Counted from the stretch's first letter, positions 47,761 to 59,166 are shown. The stretch: DNA of 64,000 nucleotides from Palaemon carinicauda (GCF_036898095.1 NC_090744.1:11028920-11092919); one strand, 5' to 3'. Numbers and translations are program-made. The notes: a model not told the origin generated them from the letters alone.

Positions 47761-48954
47761 TTAGGGAATTGTAGTGGTTGAGCCCTCACCCACTACTGCA
47801 CTCGCTGCTACGAATGGTCCCAGTGTGTAGCAGTCCTCGTAAAGAGACTGGACATCCTTTAGATAAAAAGACGAGAACACTGACTTGCTTCTCCAATAGG
47901 TTGCGTCCATTATACTTCGCAGAGATCTATTTTGCTTAAAGGCCACGGAAGTTGCAACAGCTCTAACTTCGTGCGTCTTCACCTTAAGCAAAGCTTGGTC
48001 TTCCTCACTCAGATGTGAATGAGCTTCTCGTATTAACAGTCTGATAAAGTATGATAAAGCATTCTTTGACATAGGCAGAGATGGTTTCTTAACTGAACAC
48101 CATAAAGCTTCAGATTGGCCTCTTAAAGGTTTAGTACGCTTTAAATAGAACTTAAGAGCTCTCACAGGGCATAAGACTCTTTCTAGTTCATTGCCTACAA
48201 TCTCCGATAAGCTGGGAATATCGAAAGATTTAGGCCAAGGCCGAGAAGGTAGCTCATTTTTGGCTAGAAAACCAAGTTGTAGCGAACATGTGGCTTTTTC
48301 TGACGAAAATCCGATGTTCTTGCTGAAGGCATGAATCTCACTGACTGTTTTAGCTAAGGCTAAGCATACCAGGAAAAGTGTCTTTAGAGTGAGATCTTTC
48401 AGGGAGGCTGATTGTAGCGGCTCAAACCTGTCTGACATGAGGAATCTTAGTACCACGTCTAAATTCCAACCAGGGGTAGCCAAACGACGCTCCTTGGTGG
48501 TCTCAAAAGACTTAAGGAGGTCTTGAAGATCTTTATTGTTGGAAAGATCTAAGCCTCTATGCCGGAAGACCGATGCCAACATGCTTCTGTAGCCCTTGAT
48601 AGTGGGAGCTGAAAGGGATCGTCCTTTTCTCAGGTATAAGAGAAAAACAGCTATTTGAGCTACAGAGGTACTGGTCGAGGATACAGAGACTGACTTGCAC
48701 CAGTCTCGGAAGACTTCCCACTTCGATTGGTAGACTCTAATGGTGGATGCTCTCCTTGCTCTAGCAATCGCACTGGCTGCCTCCTTCGAAAAGCCTCTAG
48801 CTCTCGAGAGTCTTTCGATAGTCTGAAGGCAGTCAGACGAAGAGCGAGGAGGCTTTGGTGTACCTTCTTTACGTGAGGCTGACGTAGAAGGTCCACCCTT
48901 AGAGGAAGACTTCTGGGAACGTCTACTAGCCATCGAAGTACCTCGGTGAACCAT
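47761..48954 (-). pseudogene. DIRS tyrosine recombinase (element 2), catalytic Arg replaced by Thr
   Basis: The frame of 397 residues is open from ATG at 48954 (MVHRGTSMASRR) and aligns with element 1 without gaps. His328/Arg331 (KTHEVRAVATS), Trp354 (ATYWRSKS) and Tyr364 (FSSFYLKD) are kept. The first catalytic arginine is Thr203 (LALAKTVSEIHAF; codon ACA at 48348-48346 against AGA in element 1). Loss of this arginine normally abolishes strand cleavage by tyrosine recombinases, so I classify it as an inactive protein although the frame is intact. It overlaps the reverse transcriptase frame by about 295 bases. Confidence 0.85.
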
Positions 48955-50897
48955 TCTCTCGCGGGCCAGAGGGGAGCAACTAGCGTCAACCTTGTCCCTT
49001 CGTGAGAGGCGAACTTCTGCAGTACCTTGTTGACAATCTTGAACGGTGGGAATACGTAGAGATCTAGATGTGACCAATCTAGGAGAAAGGCATCTATATG
49101 TATTGCTGCTGGGTCCGGGACTGGGGAGCAATAGATTGGAAGCCTCTTGGTCAGCGAGGTTGCAAAGAGATCTATGGTTGGTTGGCCCCAAGTGGCCCAA
49201 AGTCTCTTGCACACATCCTTGTGGAGGGTCCATTCTGTTGGAATTACTTGCCCTTTCCGACTGAGACAATCTGCTATGACATTCAAGTTGCCTTGGATGA
49301 ACCTCGTTACTAGGGAGATGTCTTGACCTTTTGACCTGATGAGCAGGTCCCTTGCGATCTCGTACAACGTCAGTGAGTGGGTCCCTCCTTGCTTGGAGAT
49401 GTACGCCAAGGCCGTGGTGTTGTCTGAGTTTACTTCCACCACTTTGCCTCGAAGGAGAGACTTGAAGCTTTTCAAGGCCAGATGTACTGCCAACAGCTCC
49501 TTGCAGTTGATATGCATGTTCCTCTGACTCGAGTTCCACAGTCCTGAGCATTCCCGACCGTCTAGTGTCGCGCCCCAGCCCACGTCCGAAGCGTCCGAGA
49601 AGAGAACGTGGTTGGGAGTCTGAACAGCCAGGGGAAGACCCTCTCTTAAGTTGATATTGTCCTTCCACCAAGTCAGACAAGACTTCATCTTTTCGGAAAT
49701 CGGGATCGAGACCGCTTCTAGCGTCTTGTCCTTTTTCCAGTGAAAAGCTAGATGGTATTGAAGCGGACGGAGGTGTAGTCTTCCTAGTGACACAAATTGT
49801 TCCAGGGATGATAGCGTCCCTACCAGACTCATCCACAGCCTGACTGAGAAGCGTTCCTTCTTCAGCATGTTCTGGATGAATAACAGGGCTTGACTTATTC
49901 TGGGGGCCGACGGAAAAGCCCGAAAAGCTAGACTGTGAATCTCCATCCCTAAATACACAATAGTTTGGGATGGGACCAGTTGCGACTTTTCCAAATTGAC
50001 GAGTCCCAATTCCTTGGTCAGATCTAGAGTCCACTTGAGATCCTTCAGACAGCGACGACTGGAAGAGGCTCTGAGAAGCCAGTCGTCCAAATAAAGGGAG
50101 GCTCGGATGTCCTATAAGTGGAGGAATTTGGCTATATTCCTCATCAGCCTTGTAAACACGAGAGGAGCTGTGCTTAGGCCAAAGCACAGGGCCCGAAACT
50201 GGTAGACCACATTTTCGAAAACGAATCTCAGAAAAGGTTGGGAGTCTGAGTGGATGGGGACGTGGAAGTAGGCGTCCCTTAGGTCTAGGGAGACCATCCA
50301 GTCTTCCCTTCTGACCGCTGCTAAGACTGACTTTGTGGTCTCCATGGAGAATTTCGTCTTTGTGACAAAGACATTCAGAGCACTGACGTCTAGCACCGGC
50401 CTCCACCCTCCTGTCTTCTTTGAAACCAGGAAGAGGCGGTTGTAGAATCCCGGTGATTGAAGATCCGAGACTTTGACCACCGCTCCCTTCTCTAGCAAAA
50501 GAGACACTTCCAGTTTCAGGGCTTGTCTCTTTTCTTCCTCTCTGTACCTGGGAGAGAGATCGATGGGAGACGTTGCTAGAGGGGGTTTGCGTACAAAAGG
50601 GATCTTGTACCCCTCTCTGAGCAACTTCACAGATTGTGAATCTGCGCCTCTCCTCTCCCAGGCTTGCCAGAAGTTCTTGAGTCTGGCTCCCACTGCTGTC
50701 TGAAGTTGGAGGCAGTCAGACTCTGCCCTTAGAGGACTTGGATCCTTTCCTCTTCCCTCGCTTCCCTTCGGCACGAGCACCTCCTCTGCTGGAGGCTCTG
50801 CCACGAAAGGGCGGAATAAAGCGAGACGCTGGAGTGTCAATCCTCGGTCTAGCCGACAATGTAGGCAAAGGGGGAGCTTTGCGAGCTGAGGACGCAA
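48660..50897 (-). pseudogene. DIRS reverse transcriptase/RNase H (element 2), one in-frame stop
   Basis: Two open parts in the same frame, 50897-50115 and 50111-48660, are separated only by TAG at 50114-50112. It falls after LMRNIAKFLHL, where element 1 has LHLADI. The active site YLDD follows 8-11 codons later. RNase H motifs are kept (FSDASDVGWG, NCKELLAVHLAL, NSDNTTALAYI, ADCLSR with Arg to Cys beside the last Asp), as is the methyltransferase-like region (TIDLFATS, DAFLLDWSHL, YVFPPF, VAPLWPAREWF). One codon is missing relative to element 1 in KELGLVNLEK. The single stop suggests inactivation is not very old. Confidence 0.88.
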
Positions 50898-53164
50898 CTA
50901 GATCGTGAGTGTCCTTCTGCACTAACGAAGCAGCTATCTCCTTTATCAGAACTTCTGGAAATAGGCTCTTGGAAAGGGGAGCAAAGAGAAGCTCAGATCT
51001 CTGGCATGGTGTAACTCCAGCAGAAAAGAACGAGCAGAGAGACTCTCGCTTTTTCAGGACTCCAGACGCAAATGAGGCAGCAAGCTCATTGGACCCATCA
51101 CGGACGGCCTTGTCCATGCAGGACATAATGAGCAAAGAAGTCTCTTTATCTGTCGAAGAGATTTTCCTGCTCAGGGCTCCTAGGCACCAGTCTAAGAAGT
51201 TAAAGACTTCAAAAGCCCTAAAGATTCCTTTCATAAGGTGGTCCAGGTCCGATGATGACCAACAAATCTTTGAGCGTCTCATGGCAAGGCGGCGGGGAGA
51301 GTCTACAAGACTTGAGAAGTCGCCCTGGGCAGAGGCAGGAACTCCCAAGCCGAGAACTTCTCCCGTGGCATACCAGACGCTCGATCTAGAAGAGAGTTTA
51401 GCAGGGGGAAAAGCAAATGCTGTCTTCCCTAAACTCTTCTTGGACTCTAACCAGTCTCCTATCACCCGCAAAGCTCTCTTAGACGAGCGTGCGAGGACGA
51501 GTCTAGTAAAGGCAGGTGCGGTAGAAGGCATGCCTAAAACAAACTCTGAAGGCGGAGAACGAGAAGCCACAGAAACAAACTGGTCAGGAAACAACTCTTT
51601 GAAAATAGCCAAAACTTTTCTAAAGTCCAAAGAGGGTTGAGTTGACTTAGGCTCGTCCAGTTCTGATTTGTTGATCATCTTGATGTGCAGCAACATCATC
51701 ATCAGAAAGTTCCTCATCCGAAAACTGATGAGGAAACGGCAACGGAGTGGGTAACGTCTGGTTCGCTGAGTCCGGTCGCACTGGTGCATGTGTGACGAAG
51801 CCGGACGCAACGTCATGGAACTGCTGCACAGTCTGTGAACTGTCAACACCCATGGTAGCGCGAGGACGCACAGCGTCTACCCGAGACTGTCTAGACTGAC
51901 TGGGTTGCGCAGTGGAAACCACACTGGGTTGCGGAGGTTGACGCACCGCGTCAAAACAAGTCACCTCTGATGGTTGTTGAACGTCCAGAACGTCAACAAC
52001 AACCTCCGTGCGTCGCTTAACGTCAACATGCGGCTGGCAGCCCACACTGGATCGCATCGGTGGAGGAACTCCCTCAACTGGTATACGAGAGAAGGTTACC
52101 TCAGCGTCAACAGGACGCACAACCGATCGCTTGGAAGGTTGTAGGCTAGGTACTGCACTCGCTGCTGGTACGGCAGCAACCTTCTCCGCATGAAAGTCCT
52201 GCATCAAAGACGTAAGCTTGGACTGCATGTCTTGCAGCAAAGCCCATTTAGGGTCTACGGGAGCAGGTGCGGCGACAGACGGTGTTAGTGTCTGAAGCGG
52301 TACCGCTTTGCCTCTCTTAGGCGGTGAGCAGTCATCAGATGACGGCAACGAGTCCGAACTGACCCAGTGGCTACAACCGGGACGTTGGACTTGTCCTGAA
52401 GGGACCGATTTACGTTTTAAAGGTCGTGAGACCTTGGTCCAAAGTTTCTTACGAGAAACACCTTCAGACGACGAGGTATAAATGGGCTCTCTCGTCTTAC
52501 GTAGGTAGGGGCGATCTTGGGGAGATACGCCTGATACCATGGAGGGAACGTCTGTTCGCTGATTAAAGCCTCTCGAACCCATGCGTCGTGCGACATTGCT
52601 TCTCCCCTGGACTTGGGAGCTTGCAAGAGGTCCCGGACTAGGAGGACGACAGGCACGAACAGACGAACCCTCAAGCGCAACACTGTTCACAACACTATCA
52701 CTTGGCACTTTAGCACTTCCCACTGCACTATGGCACTTAAGCTCCTTAACATCCGCCATGAGCTGATTGCGGTCACTTGCAAGGGACTCAACTCTCTCCC
52801 CCAGGGCATGGATGGCACGCATCATGTCAGCCATCGAAGGTTCCCGAGTGCTAGGAGGGGGGTTAGGAACAACCACTACAGGGGAAGGAATAGGTTGTGG
52901 GGCATGAGGAGAGGAAACATCAATAGACCTAGAAGAACTTCTCCTAACTCTATCTCTCTCTAGCCTGCGTGTGTACTTTTCAAATTCGATAAAATCGAAT
53001 TCCGAAAGGCCCACGCACTCCTCACACCGATCTTCCAATTGACAGGTTTTACCCCGACAATTGGAACAAACAGTGTGAGGGTCGATAGAAGCCTTCGGAA
53101 GACGCCTAGAACAGTCCCTAGCATTGCATTTTCTAAATTTGGGAACTTGTGAAGGGTCAGCCAT
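50716..53164 (-). pseudogene. DIRS Gag-like protein (element 2), frameshifted
   Basis: It starts MADPSQVPKFRKC at 53164 and shows the same Cys cluster as element 1 (CNARDCSRRLP, VCSNCRGKTC, DRCEECVG). The first frame runs to 51647. The conserved C-terminal half (FRKVLAIFKELFPDQF, SPRRLAMRRSKICWSSSDLD, CSFFSAGVTPCQRSELLFA, FRGRASSRGG) is in a different frame, 51849-50716. The shift lies at about 51660-51700, after AHQDD. The central region is Val/Gln-rich and lacks the QHEPHxM heptads of element 1. 53165-53361 is the leader, with ATTGGTGAAGTA conserved. Confidence 0.85.
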
Positions 53165-53361
53165 TTTGAATTGGTCAAGGGAAAATTCCAAAAAACGATC
53201 TAAGTCATCAACAATGAATCCGATACAAAAAAAGAGTTCAAGGATTTGTTTGAAGAAAAACCCTGCACAGCGAAAGCTCAAAACCAGAATATAGTACTTC
53301 ACCAATGAGATGTGAAAAACTCCAGTTTAGCAACAGCGAGTAAAGTACGTCTTGTCGACAC

Positions 53362-53529
53362 GTCGACAGAGAGAAAATTGAGTCTTTGTTTACATAGAGC
53401 TTGGTATCTGGTCGACAGATGGCGCTGTTGGGCACACCCGCAACCTGTATAGCGATCGCTGGCGAGTTTTTTTTTTCTGTACAGTTTGTCTGTCGAGCAA
53501 CAGAGTTGCAGCTATATATTCACCGGCTA
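53362..53529. repeat. DIRS element 2, right inverted terminal repeat
   Basis: Partner of 47059-47226, ending TATATATTCACCGGCTAAG. The outer extension TTAAATATTTAAAAAT ends at 53547. AGCGATCGCT at 53451-53460. Confidence 0.92.
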
Positions 53530-53779
53530 AGTTAAATATTTAAAAATATGGAGCTCATCTTGACTTTCCTAATAAGAATGAATTTCACTAAAGGATTTGT
53601 TTAGCAAAACCTTCTTCTTTGAAGTTCCTTCACGGTGAAAAGGAAAAAGATCTCATAACTTCTCTGAATGATTTCTTTCCTTTCAGTTTTCATTTTTTTC
53701 CAATATCCTCTTTCTTTATTATAATTTAGTAGCAGATGGTTTGCAAACGCTGTTGGGATTCACAGCTGCTGTTCAAAAT

Positions 53780-54100
53780 GGAGTTTTTATGATAAAACAA
53801 AGTTTTGTGAATACTTACCTGGCAGTTATATATACATAGCTAATTATCTCTATTTCGGCAGAATTTTTCTAAAACTAGGCAACCGCCTTGTGGTGGTTGG
53901 GTGGTAACACCCGTTAAAGGGTGGTAGGAGGAATCATTCCCGTTTTCTGTTCTCCAGTTCATCTCTGCCGGCCGGATCGACAACACGTTGGTCCGTCATT
54001 AAGAGTTTTTCTTCGCTTTCCCTGCTCGGTGTACCAGTCTGCTTTTTTGGTGAAGTACTCTGATTTGGGGTTTTGGCGATCGTTGTATTTTGTTTTCTCT

Positions 54101-54139
<39 letters not shown>

Positions 54140-54221
54140 TTTCATTATGAGTGAAAAGAGTCATTACCGTATCTGTGCGAATGAGGAATGTAAGGTGAGA
54201 CTACCGAAAATGGCGGCTACA
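53780..54221 (+). mobile_element. DIRS-type retrotransposon, 5' fragment (element 3)
   Basis: It begins with a terminal extension and repeat start resembling the other two (ACAAAGTTTTGTGAATACTTACC, compare AAATTTTTGAATATACTTACC), followed by a leader containing TTTGGTGAAGTACTCTGA, conserved in elements 1 and 2. A gag start at 54147-54221 encodes MSEKSHYRICANEECKVRLP, matching the N-termini of the other two Gag proteins. It is cut at 54221 by a retroposon of the (AAT)-tailed family. 53548-53779 before it is unassigned AT-rich DNA. Confidence 0.7.
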
Positions 54222-54378
54222 ATCCTAGTTGGAAAAGCAAAATGCTTAAAGCCCAGGGGCTCCTACAGGGAAAATTGCCCAGTGAGGAAAGGAAACAAGG
54301 AAAAATAAAATATTTTAAAAACAGTACAGTAACATTAAAATATTTCCTCTACAAACAATAAGAAATTTAACAAAAACG
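54222..54378 (-). mobile_element. (AAT)-tailed retroposon, minus-strand fragment
   Basis: Starts ACAATCCTAGTTGGAAAAGC and runs through the conserved 3' region to ACAAAAACGAG. Its tail end abuts the broken gag of DIRS element 3. Confidence 0.7.
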
Positions 54379-55040
54379 AGGTAGTAGGTTGGCCAGGGCA
54401 CCAGCTGCCTGTTGAGATACTACTGCCAGAGAGTTATGGGATCCTTTGACTGGCCAGGTAGTACTACATTGGATCCTTCTCTCTGTTTACGGTTCTTTCC
54501 CTTTGCCTACACAGACACCGAATAGTCTGGCCTATTCTTTACAGATTCTCCTTTGTCCTCATACCCCAGACAACACTGAGATTACTAAACAATTCTTCTC
54601 TCAAGGGGTTAAACTACTGCACTTTAATTGTGCAGTGGCTATATTTTCCTCTTGGTAAGGGTATTAGAACTCTTTAGCCATGGTAAGCAGCTCTTCTAGG
54701 AGAAGGACACTTCAAAATCAAAACATTGTTCTCTAGTCTTGAGTAGTGCCATAGCCTCTGTACCATGGTCTTCCAATGACTTGGGTTAGAGTTCTCTTGC
54801 TTGAGGGTACACTTGGACACACTGTTTTATCTAGTTTCTCTTCCTCTTCTGTTAAATTTTTTATTGTTTATAAAGAAAATATTTATTTTATTGTTGTTAC
54901 TGTTCTTAAAATATTGTAGTTTTCCTTGTTTCCTTTCCTCACAGGGCTATTTTCCCTGTTGGGGCCCCTGGGCTTATAGCATCCTGCTTTTCTAACTAGG
55001 ATTGTAGCTTAGCATTTAATAATAATGAGCATTTAATAAT
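54379..55040 (+). mobile_element. (AAT)-tailed retroposon, near full-length plus-strand copy
   Basis: From GTAGTAGGTTGGCCAGGGCA to the tail GATTGTAGCTTAGCATTTAA and an AAT run. Almost the same extent as 4562-5230. Confidence 0.75.
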
Positions 55041-55513
55041 AAGAATAATAATAATAATAATAGAAATAAGAGAAATAAGATAGAATAGTGGGCCGCGATT
55101 GTACCCTTAAGCAAGAGAACTCTAACCAAAGGCATTGGAAGACCATGGTAAAAAGGCTATGGCACTACCCAAGACTAGAAAACAATGGTTTCACTTTGGA
55201 GTGTCCTTGTCCTCCTTGAAGAGCTGCTTACCATAGCTAAAGAGTCTCTTCTATCCTTACCAAGAGGAAAGTAGCCCCTGAACAATTACAGAGCATTAGT
55301 TAACCCCTTGAATAAAGAAGAATTGTTAGGTGACCTCAGTGTTGTCATGTGTATGAGGACAGGAGAATGTATAAATAATATGCCAGACTACTCGGTGCAT
55401 GTGTAAGCAAAGGGGAAATGAACCGTAACCAGAGAGAAGGCTCCAATGTAGTACTGTCTGGCCAGTCAAAAGACCCCGTAACTCTTTAGCGGTAGTATCT
55501 CAACGGGTGGCTA
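55041..55513 (-). mobile_element. (AAT)-tailed retroposon, minus-strand copy
   Basis: From the shared AAT tract through GCAAGAGAACTCTAACCAAA and AAGACCCCGTAACTCTTTAG to CTCAACGGGTGGCT near 55513. With the preceding copy it forms a tail-to-tail inverted pair joined by their AAT tails. Confidence 0.72.
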
Positions 55514-56549
55514 GTCTATGTCAACTTGGCACATGAAGGTGTCACAAAGGCATCTTTCAAGGCCTGGGCAGGTTCTCAGAACCACTTGCTTAGCACTCAT
55601 ACTAGTTATAAAATTCGTAGCGGCCAGGAGCAAAGTGAGCACACAGCTGCTAGCATCGCCACACCCAAGGGCATGGTGGGCCCACGAGGCAGCCCTACTA
55701 GACTGCCAGTCCCACAATAATTCTTCAATTTGGACGCACCAAAGCTCTTCCAGAGCTAACCCATAAAAATGACAAAGATTTATATCCAATTAGGAACATA
55801 TTTTTTCATACTAAAATATATTTTTACCTGATCCTCAAATATTCACACAATTTAGTCAACTGAAATTTACAACAATGTTGAAAGGTAGTTTAAAAGAAAT
55901 CTTACCTGATATTCAAGTTGTATAAAATCTACCATCAGGTATCATTTGCTTGGAGGGTCCTCTTGCCTAGAACTGGATTGGGGCCATCCATTTAATTGTA
56001 TTGGATTAGGGTTGGCGGCATGCCCGGCCGCAACCGCTAACCACCGTCTTGAGTGCATAGCCTACCTGTGAGTAGAAAGATGATAATATACATTATAATG
56101 CGTACAAATATTTATATTTATAAAACCGTGAACAAAAAAGATTTCTAGTTCCATCTACTGTCCCAGTGTAAAACCAGAAAATCATTTCATGCAGAATAAA
56201 TTTGTACAATATAATGAATGTTTTTGTTACGGTATTTGGAAAAAATAAAAAAATATATCTATTAGATACATGTATACATCGATATTAAACTGTACCACCT
56301 AATGTTTGAATATAGGATAGATTTAAAAATTTGGGATTTATGACCTGGCACATGAACCAGTAAAAATGGGAAAATCTCCCGCAGCTTAGACTGAAGTAAG
56401 GCTAGGAGAAGCTTCACAGCAAGATTCAAGAGAATTAGCTGGAAGAGACGTAAAGAAGAAAGCTAAAAAGTTCCACTAGTAATGCCGCACTCCCACCTAC
56501 AGGGAAGTTATAACACGCAATATATAAATAAAGGGGAGTGACAGCAGCT
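55514..56549. other. Unassigned sequence
   Basis: 55514-55790 is somewhat GC-richer and open in several frames on both strands, but no frame shows a domain or a splice context that I can support. The rest is AT-rich. Confidence 0.3.
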
Positions 56550-56856
56550 ATTATTATTAATTGCTAAGCTACAACCTTAGTTGGAAAAGCAGGATGCTAT
56601 ATGCCCAGGGGCTCCAACAAGGAAAATAGCCCAGTAAGAAAAGGAAGCAAGGTAAAATAAAATATTTAAAGAACAGTAATATTAAAATAAATATCTTCTA
56701 TATAAACTATAAAAACTTTAAAACAAAAAAAAGAGGAAGAGAAATAAGATGAAATAGTACGCCCAAGTGTACCCTTAAGCGAGAGAACTTTAACCCAAGA
56801 AAGTGGAAGACCATGGTACTGAGGCTATGGCATTACCCAAGACTAGAGAACAATGG
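56550..56856 (-). mobile_element. (AAT)-tailed retroposon, minus-strand copy
   Basis: Starts at the AAT tail (TTATTATTATTAATTGCTAA), then GGAAAAGCAGGATGCTATAT and CTTAAGCGAGAGAACTTTAA, ending near GAGAACAATGGTC. Confidence 0.72.
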
Positions 56857-57631
56857 TCATAAAATAGCAGTTGAGTTGTAACCTAAGAAAATGTAGAAAA
56901 TAATAGTTGCTGTTTTCTATATAAATTGAGTAAATGCCTACGTCAAAGATGAGTAAAATCAGGCAAAATTATTAAGGACTGTTCCTACGGCGAAAACCTT
57001 TTATTCAACACTCTGATGGATAAAGGAATGCAGAACAGGGATAAAACTAAAGGGGCCCTCAGTAGAGCGCAGACCTTTGCTGCAGAAGTTTATCTCTCGA
57101 TCTTGACCTTTGACCTTAACATGTATCAATTGGCATGGATATTGTACACATCCATTACCTTTTGCCAGATGCATAAATGACTACCAGAAATGTTTAATTG
57201 CATATAAAGCCAGCAACTGTGCAACAAAGAAACTGTGGTTCGTGCGACTAATCACGGTCTGAAATTGATAAATCACAAGATGACCTGTTTGAAAACTTTA
57301 CAGTTCATGTATTCAGCTAAAATTAAAATATAATTATGAACCCTGTCTCCCTGTGATTATGAAGAACGTTGCACAAGTATATGGAGCGGTAACAGGAGGA
57401 CTGACCCAGGCAGAGGATTGACCCATAATCTCTGGTAAAACTCACCCAGAGTGGTTTGGAGGACTGACCCACAATGTTTATTTATACTATAGTGCATTTA
57501 TTATTAAAGTTATTTGATTAAATATAATAACATGGATTCCATATATCATTAACACTTATATGTTGTAATAACTTTTATAACAGTCATTGGTAAATTTTAT
57601 ATAAGAAATCTATACTTAAATCAAATCAATC

Positions 57632-57788
57632 CGGCTAACGGGTGTGACCTGGGAAGGGGGTCCGGGGGCTTGGCCCCGGCTAGGAGTTGTGACCTGGGAA
57701 GGGGTCCGGGGGCTTGGCCCCGGCTAGGGGTTGTGACCTAGGAAGGGGGTCTGGGGGCTTGTCCCCGGCTAGGGGTTGTGACCTGGGG
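57632..57788. repeat. GC-rich minisatellite, 44-45 bp x 3.3
   Basis: The string GTGACCTGGGAAGGGG recurs at 57644, 57689 and 57733 (third copy GTGACCTAGG) with a partial unit at 57778. Each unit contains GGGGGCTTGGCCCCGGCTAG. It stands out sharply in an AT-rich region. Confidence 0.85.
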
Positions 57789-57798
57789 ACTACTGTAC

Positions 57799-57847
57799 TA
57801 GGTTAGGTTAGGTGGGTTGGTTAGGTTAGGTGGGTTGGTTAGGTTCT
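57799..57847 (+). repeat. Degenerate TTAGG-type repeat
   Basis: An 18-bp unit GGTTAGGTTAGGTGGGTT occurs twice and then partially. It is built from the arthropod telomeric pentamer TTAGG with interruptions. Its interior location and degeneracy indicate an interstitial relic or chance repeat, not a chromosome end. Confidence 0.6.
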
Positions 57848-57889
57848 GTACCCTTTTGCAAATCTCAAAAGTGTTAAATAACCATGTTT

Positions 57890-57973
57890 AGCCGGTTTCT
57901 GACTGGGGTCCCCCATAACTGACTTTATATAAAGGGGTCCAAAAACTCATGAATGGGTGGTTTACCCCAATAA
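57890..57973. repeat. Direct repeat with 58996-59083
   Basis: GGTTTCTGACTGGGGTCCCC, then AAACTCATGAATGGGTGGTT, recur with few changes at 58996-59083, about 1.1 kb away in the same orientation. The second copy forms the interior of the foldback element at 58856-59166. Between the two, 58068-58855 is unassigned AT-rich DNA. Confidence 0.65.
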
Positions 57974-58855
57974 TACCAAGGAATTAGCTTTAGAAAAGAA
58001 AAACATTGTGGGTCAGTCCTCCAAACCACTCTGCATCAGTTTTACCAGAGATTGTGGGTCAATCCTCCGGCATTCCATGGATCTACATTTAATGTCAGTA
58101 ATCTGTTGTGCTCTCTTCAAAGATAGGACTTCTTTAATAACTTCACTAACAAAAAATACACTTTTCATTGTTTTCAGAGTTAATATATGATACTTTAATT
58201 ACTAAAAAAACTGGAATTCACAGTAAGAAATGGACGAGTGCTGGCTAGCTTGCCCTTTTCTCTATGTTTAATCGGGTTTGGGCCATGATAACTTGTGTAT
58301 CGATCGATTAAAATGGGAAGTATATTTTTCATTCCAAGGGCATTGTTTACATTTGAGACTGATGGCGAGTTACTGCGCATGCATTGGTTCCAAGCGGTAT
58401 GGGGTGTTTTCTGTGTATTTACAATGTAATTATTACCCGTTTTTTTTTCAACCAATTACTAGCTTCCAAATATTTATGCACAAGTTCTTGGATGTTGTTA
58501 TACAACAGCCAATTTTTTTCCACCCTAACTTTCAGTTTCAACTATACTGTACTACCATCATGGAAAGACATCTCCAAGAGGAAAGTACAATCTATTTCGA
58601 AATTTAGTGTAGTTTAATCTATATCAGCAATTGATTAAGATGAAAATGCTCTCCGTTCAGTGTATAGCTTTTGTTGCTCATGTGAAAGTAAAAAATAAAA
58701 ATAACCGAAAGTGACCCCGAGCGTTTAATACACAGCACATCCGTGTGCCGCTTGCCAGAACATAAGTGCAGTGAGATTACGCTTATTTGCAAGCAAAGTG
58801 CGCCACGGCCGACCAAAAACCATTAGAAGGGCGTTAAGTGAATCATAGAAAATTG

Positions 58856-59166
58856 TGATACTTTAATTTTTATCCACTTACATGAACCATATATTTTTCC
58901 AACTGGTTATCTTGTGTTTATTTTGTATTTCTGACCATTATTATTACTGCAAATCACTCATTTTTGGCCTTTCCTCACCCCCCCCAAAAAAAACCCGGTT
59001 TCTGACTGGTGTCCCCCGTAATTGTCTTTGTACAAGGGGGGTCCAAAAACAAAAACTCATGAATGGGTGGTTTGCCCCAATAATCAACGTCAGAAATGCA
59101 TAAAACACAAGATAGAGAGTAGGAAAAATATATGGTTCATGTATTTGGCTAGAAATTAAAGTATCA
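58856..59166. mobile_element. Foldback MITE-like element
   Basis: Ends are inverted repeats of about 70 bp: TGATACTTTAATTTTTATCC at the left, and a right end whose complement begins TGATACTTTAATTTCTAGCC. Both continue through CATGAACCATATATTTTTCC. Non-coding, 311 bp. Isolated single ends of the same family appear at about 57297-57330 and 58189-58205. Confidence 0.65.

Larger units (their letters stand above)
47021..53547 (-). mobile_element. DIRS-type retrotransposon, inactivated (element 2)
   Basis: A 6.53-kb relative of element 1 with the same minus-strand order: right repeat 53362-53529, gag 53164-50716 (frameshifted), reverse transcriptase 50897-48660 (one stop), recombinase 48954-47761 (catalytic Arg lost), internal complementary region 47267-47360 and left repeat 47059-47226. 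The coding parts are similar to element 1 but diverged, and the terminal repeats differ outside short blocks, so it is a separate subfamily and not a recent copy. It lies outside the tandem duplication. Confidence 0.92.
57413..58067. repeat. Inverted repeat, arms of about 64 bp
   Basis: Arm 57413-57476 (from GAGGATTGACCCATAATCTC to GGACTGACCCACAATG) is repeated in reverse complement at 58004-58067 with a few differences. The 530-base interior holds the GC-rich minisatellite and the TTAGG-like run. The pair may be the ends of an unrecognised non-coding transposon or a foldback rearrangement. 56857-57412 upstream is unassigned. Confidence 0.65.

Noticed and set aside
55518..55789. Coding exon or transposase fragment open in several frames
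   Set aside because: No frame has a recognisable motif, splice context or start; openness in several frames is explained by local composition.
57799..57847. True telomere
   Set aside because: Only about 48 bases, interrupted by GTGGG blocks, and flanked by ordinary sequence on both sides.
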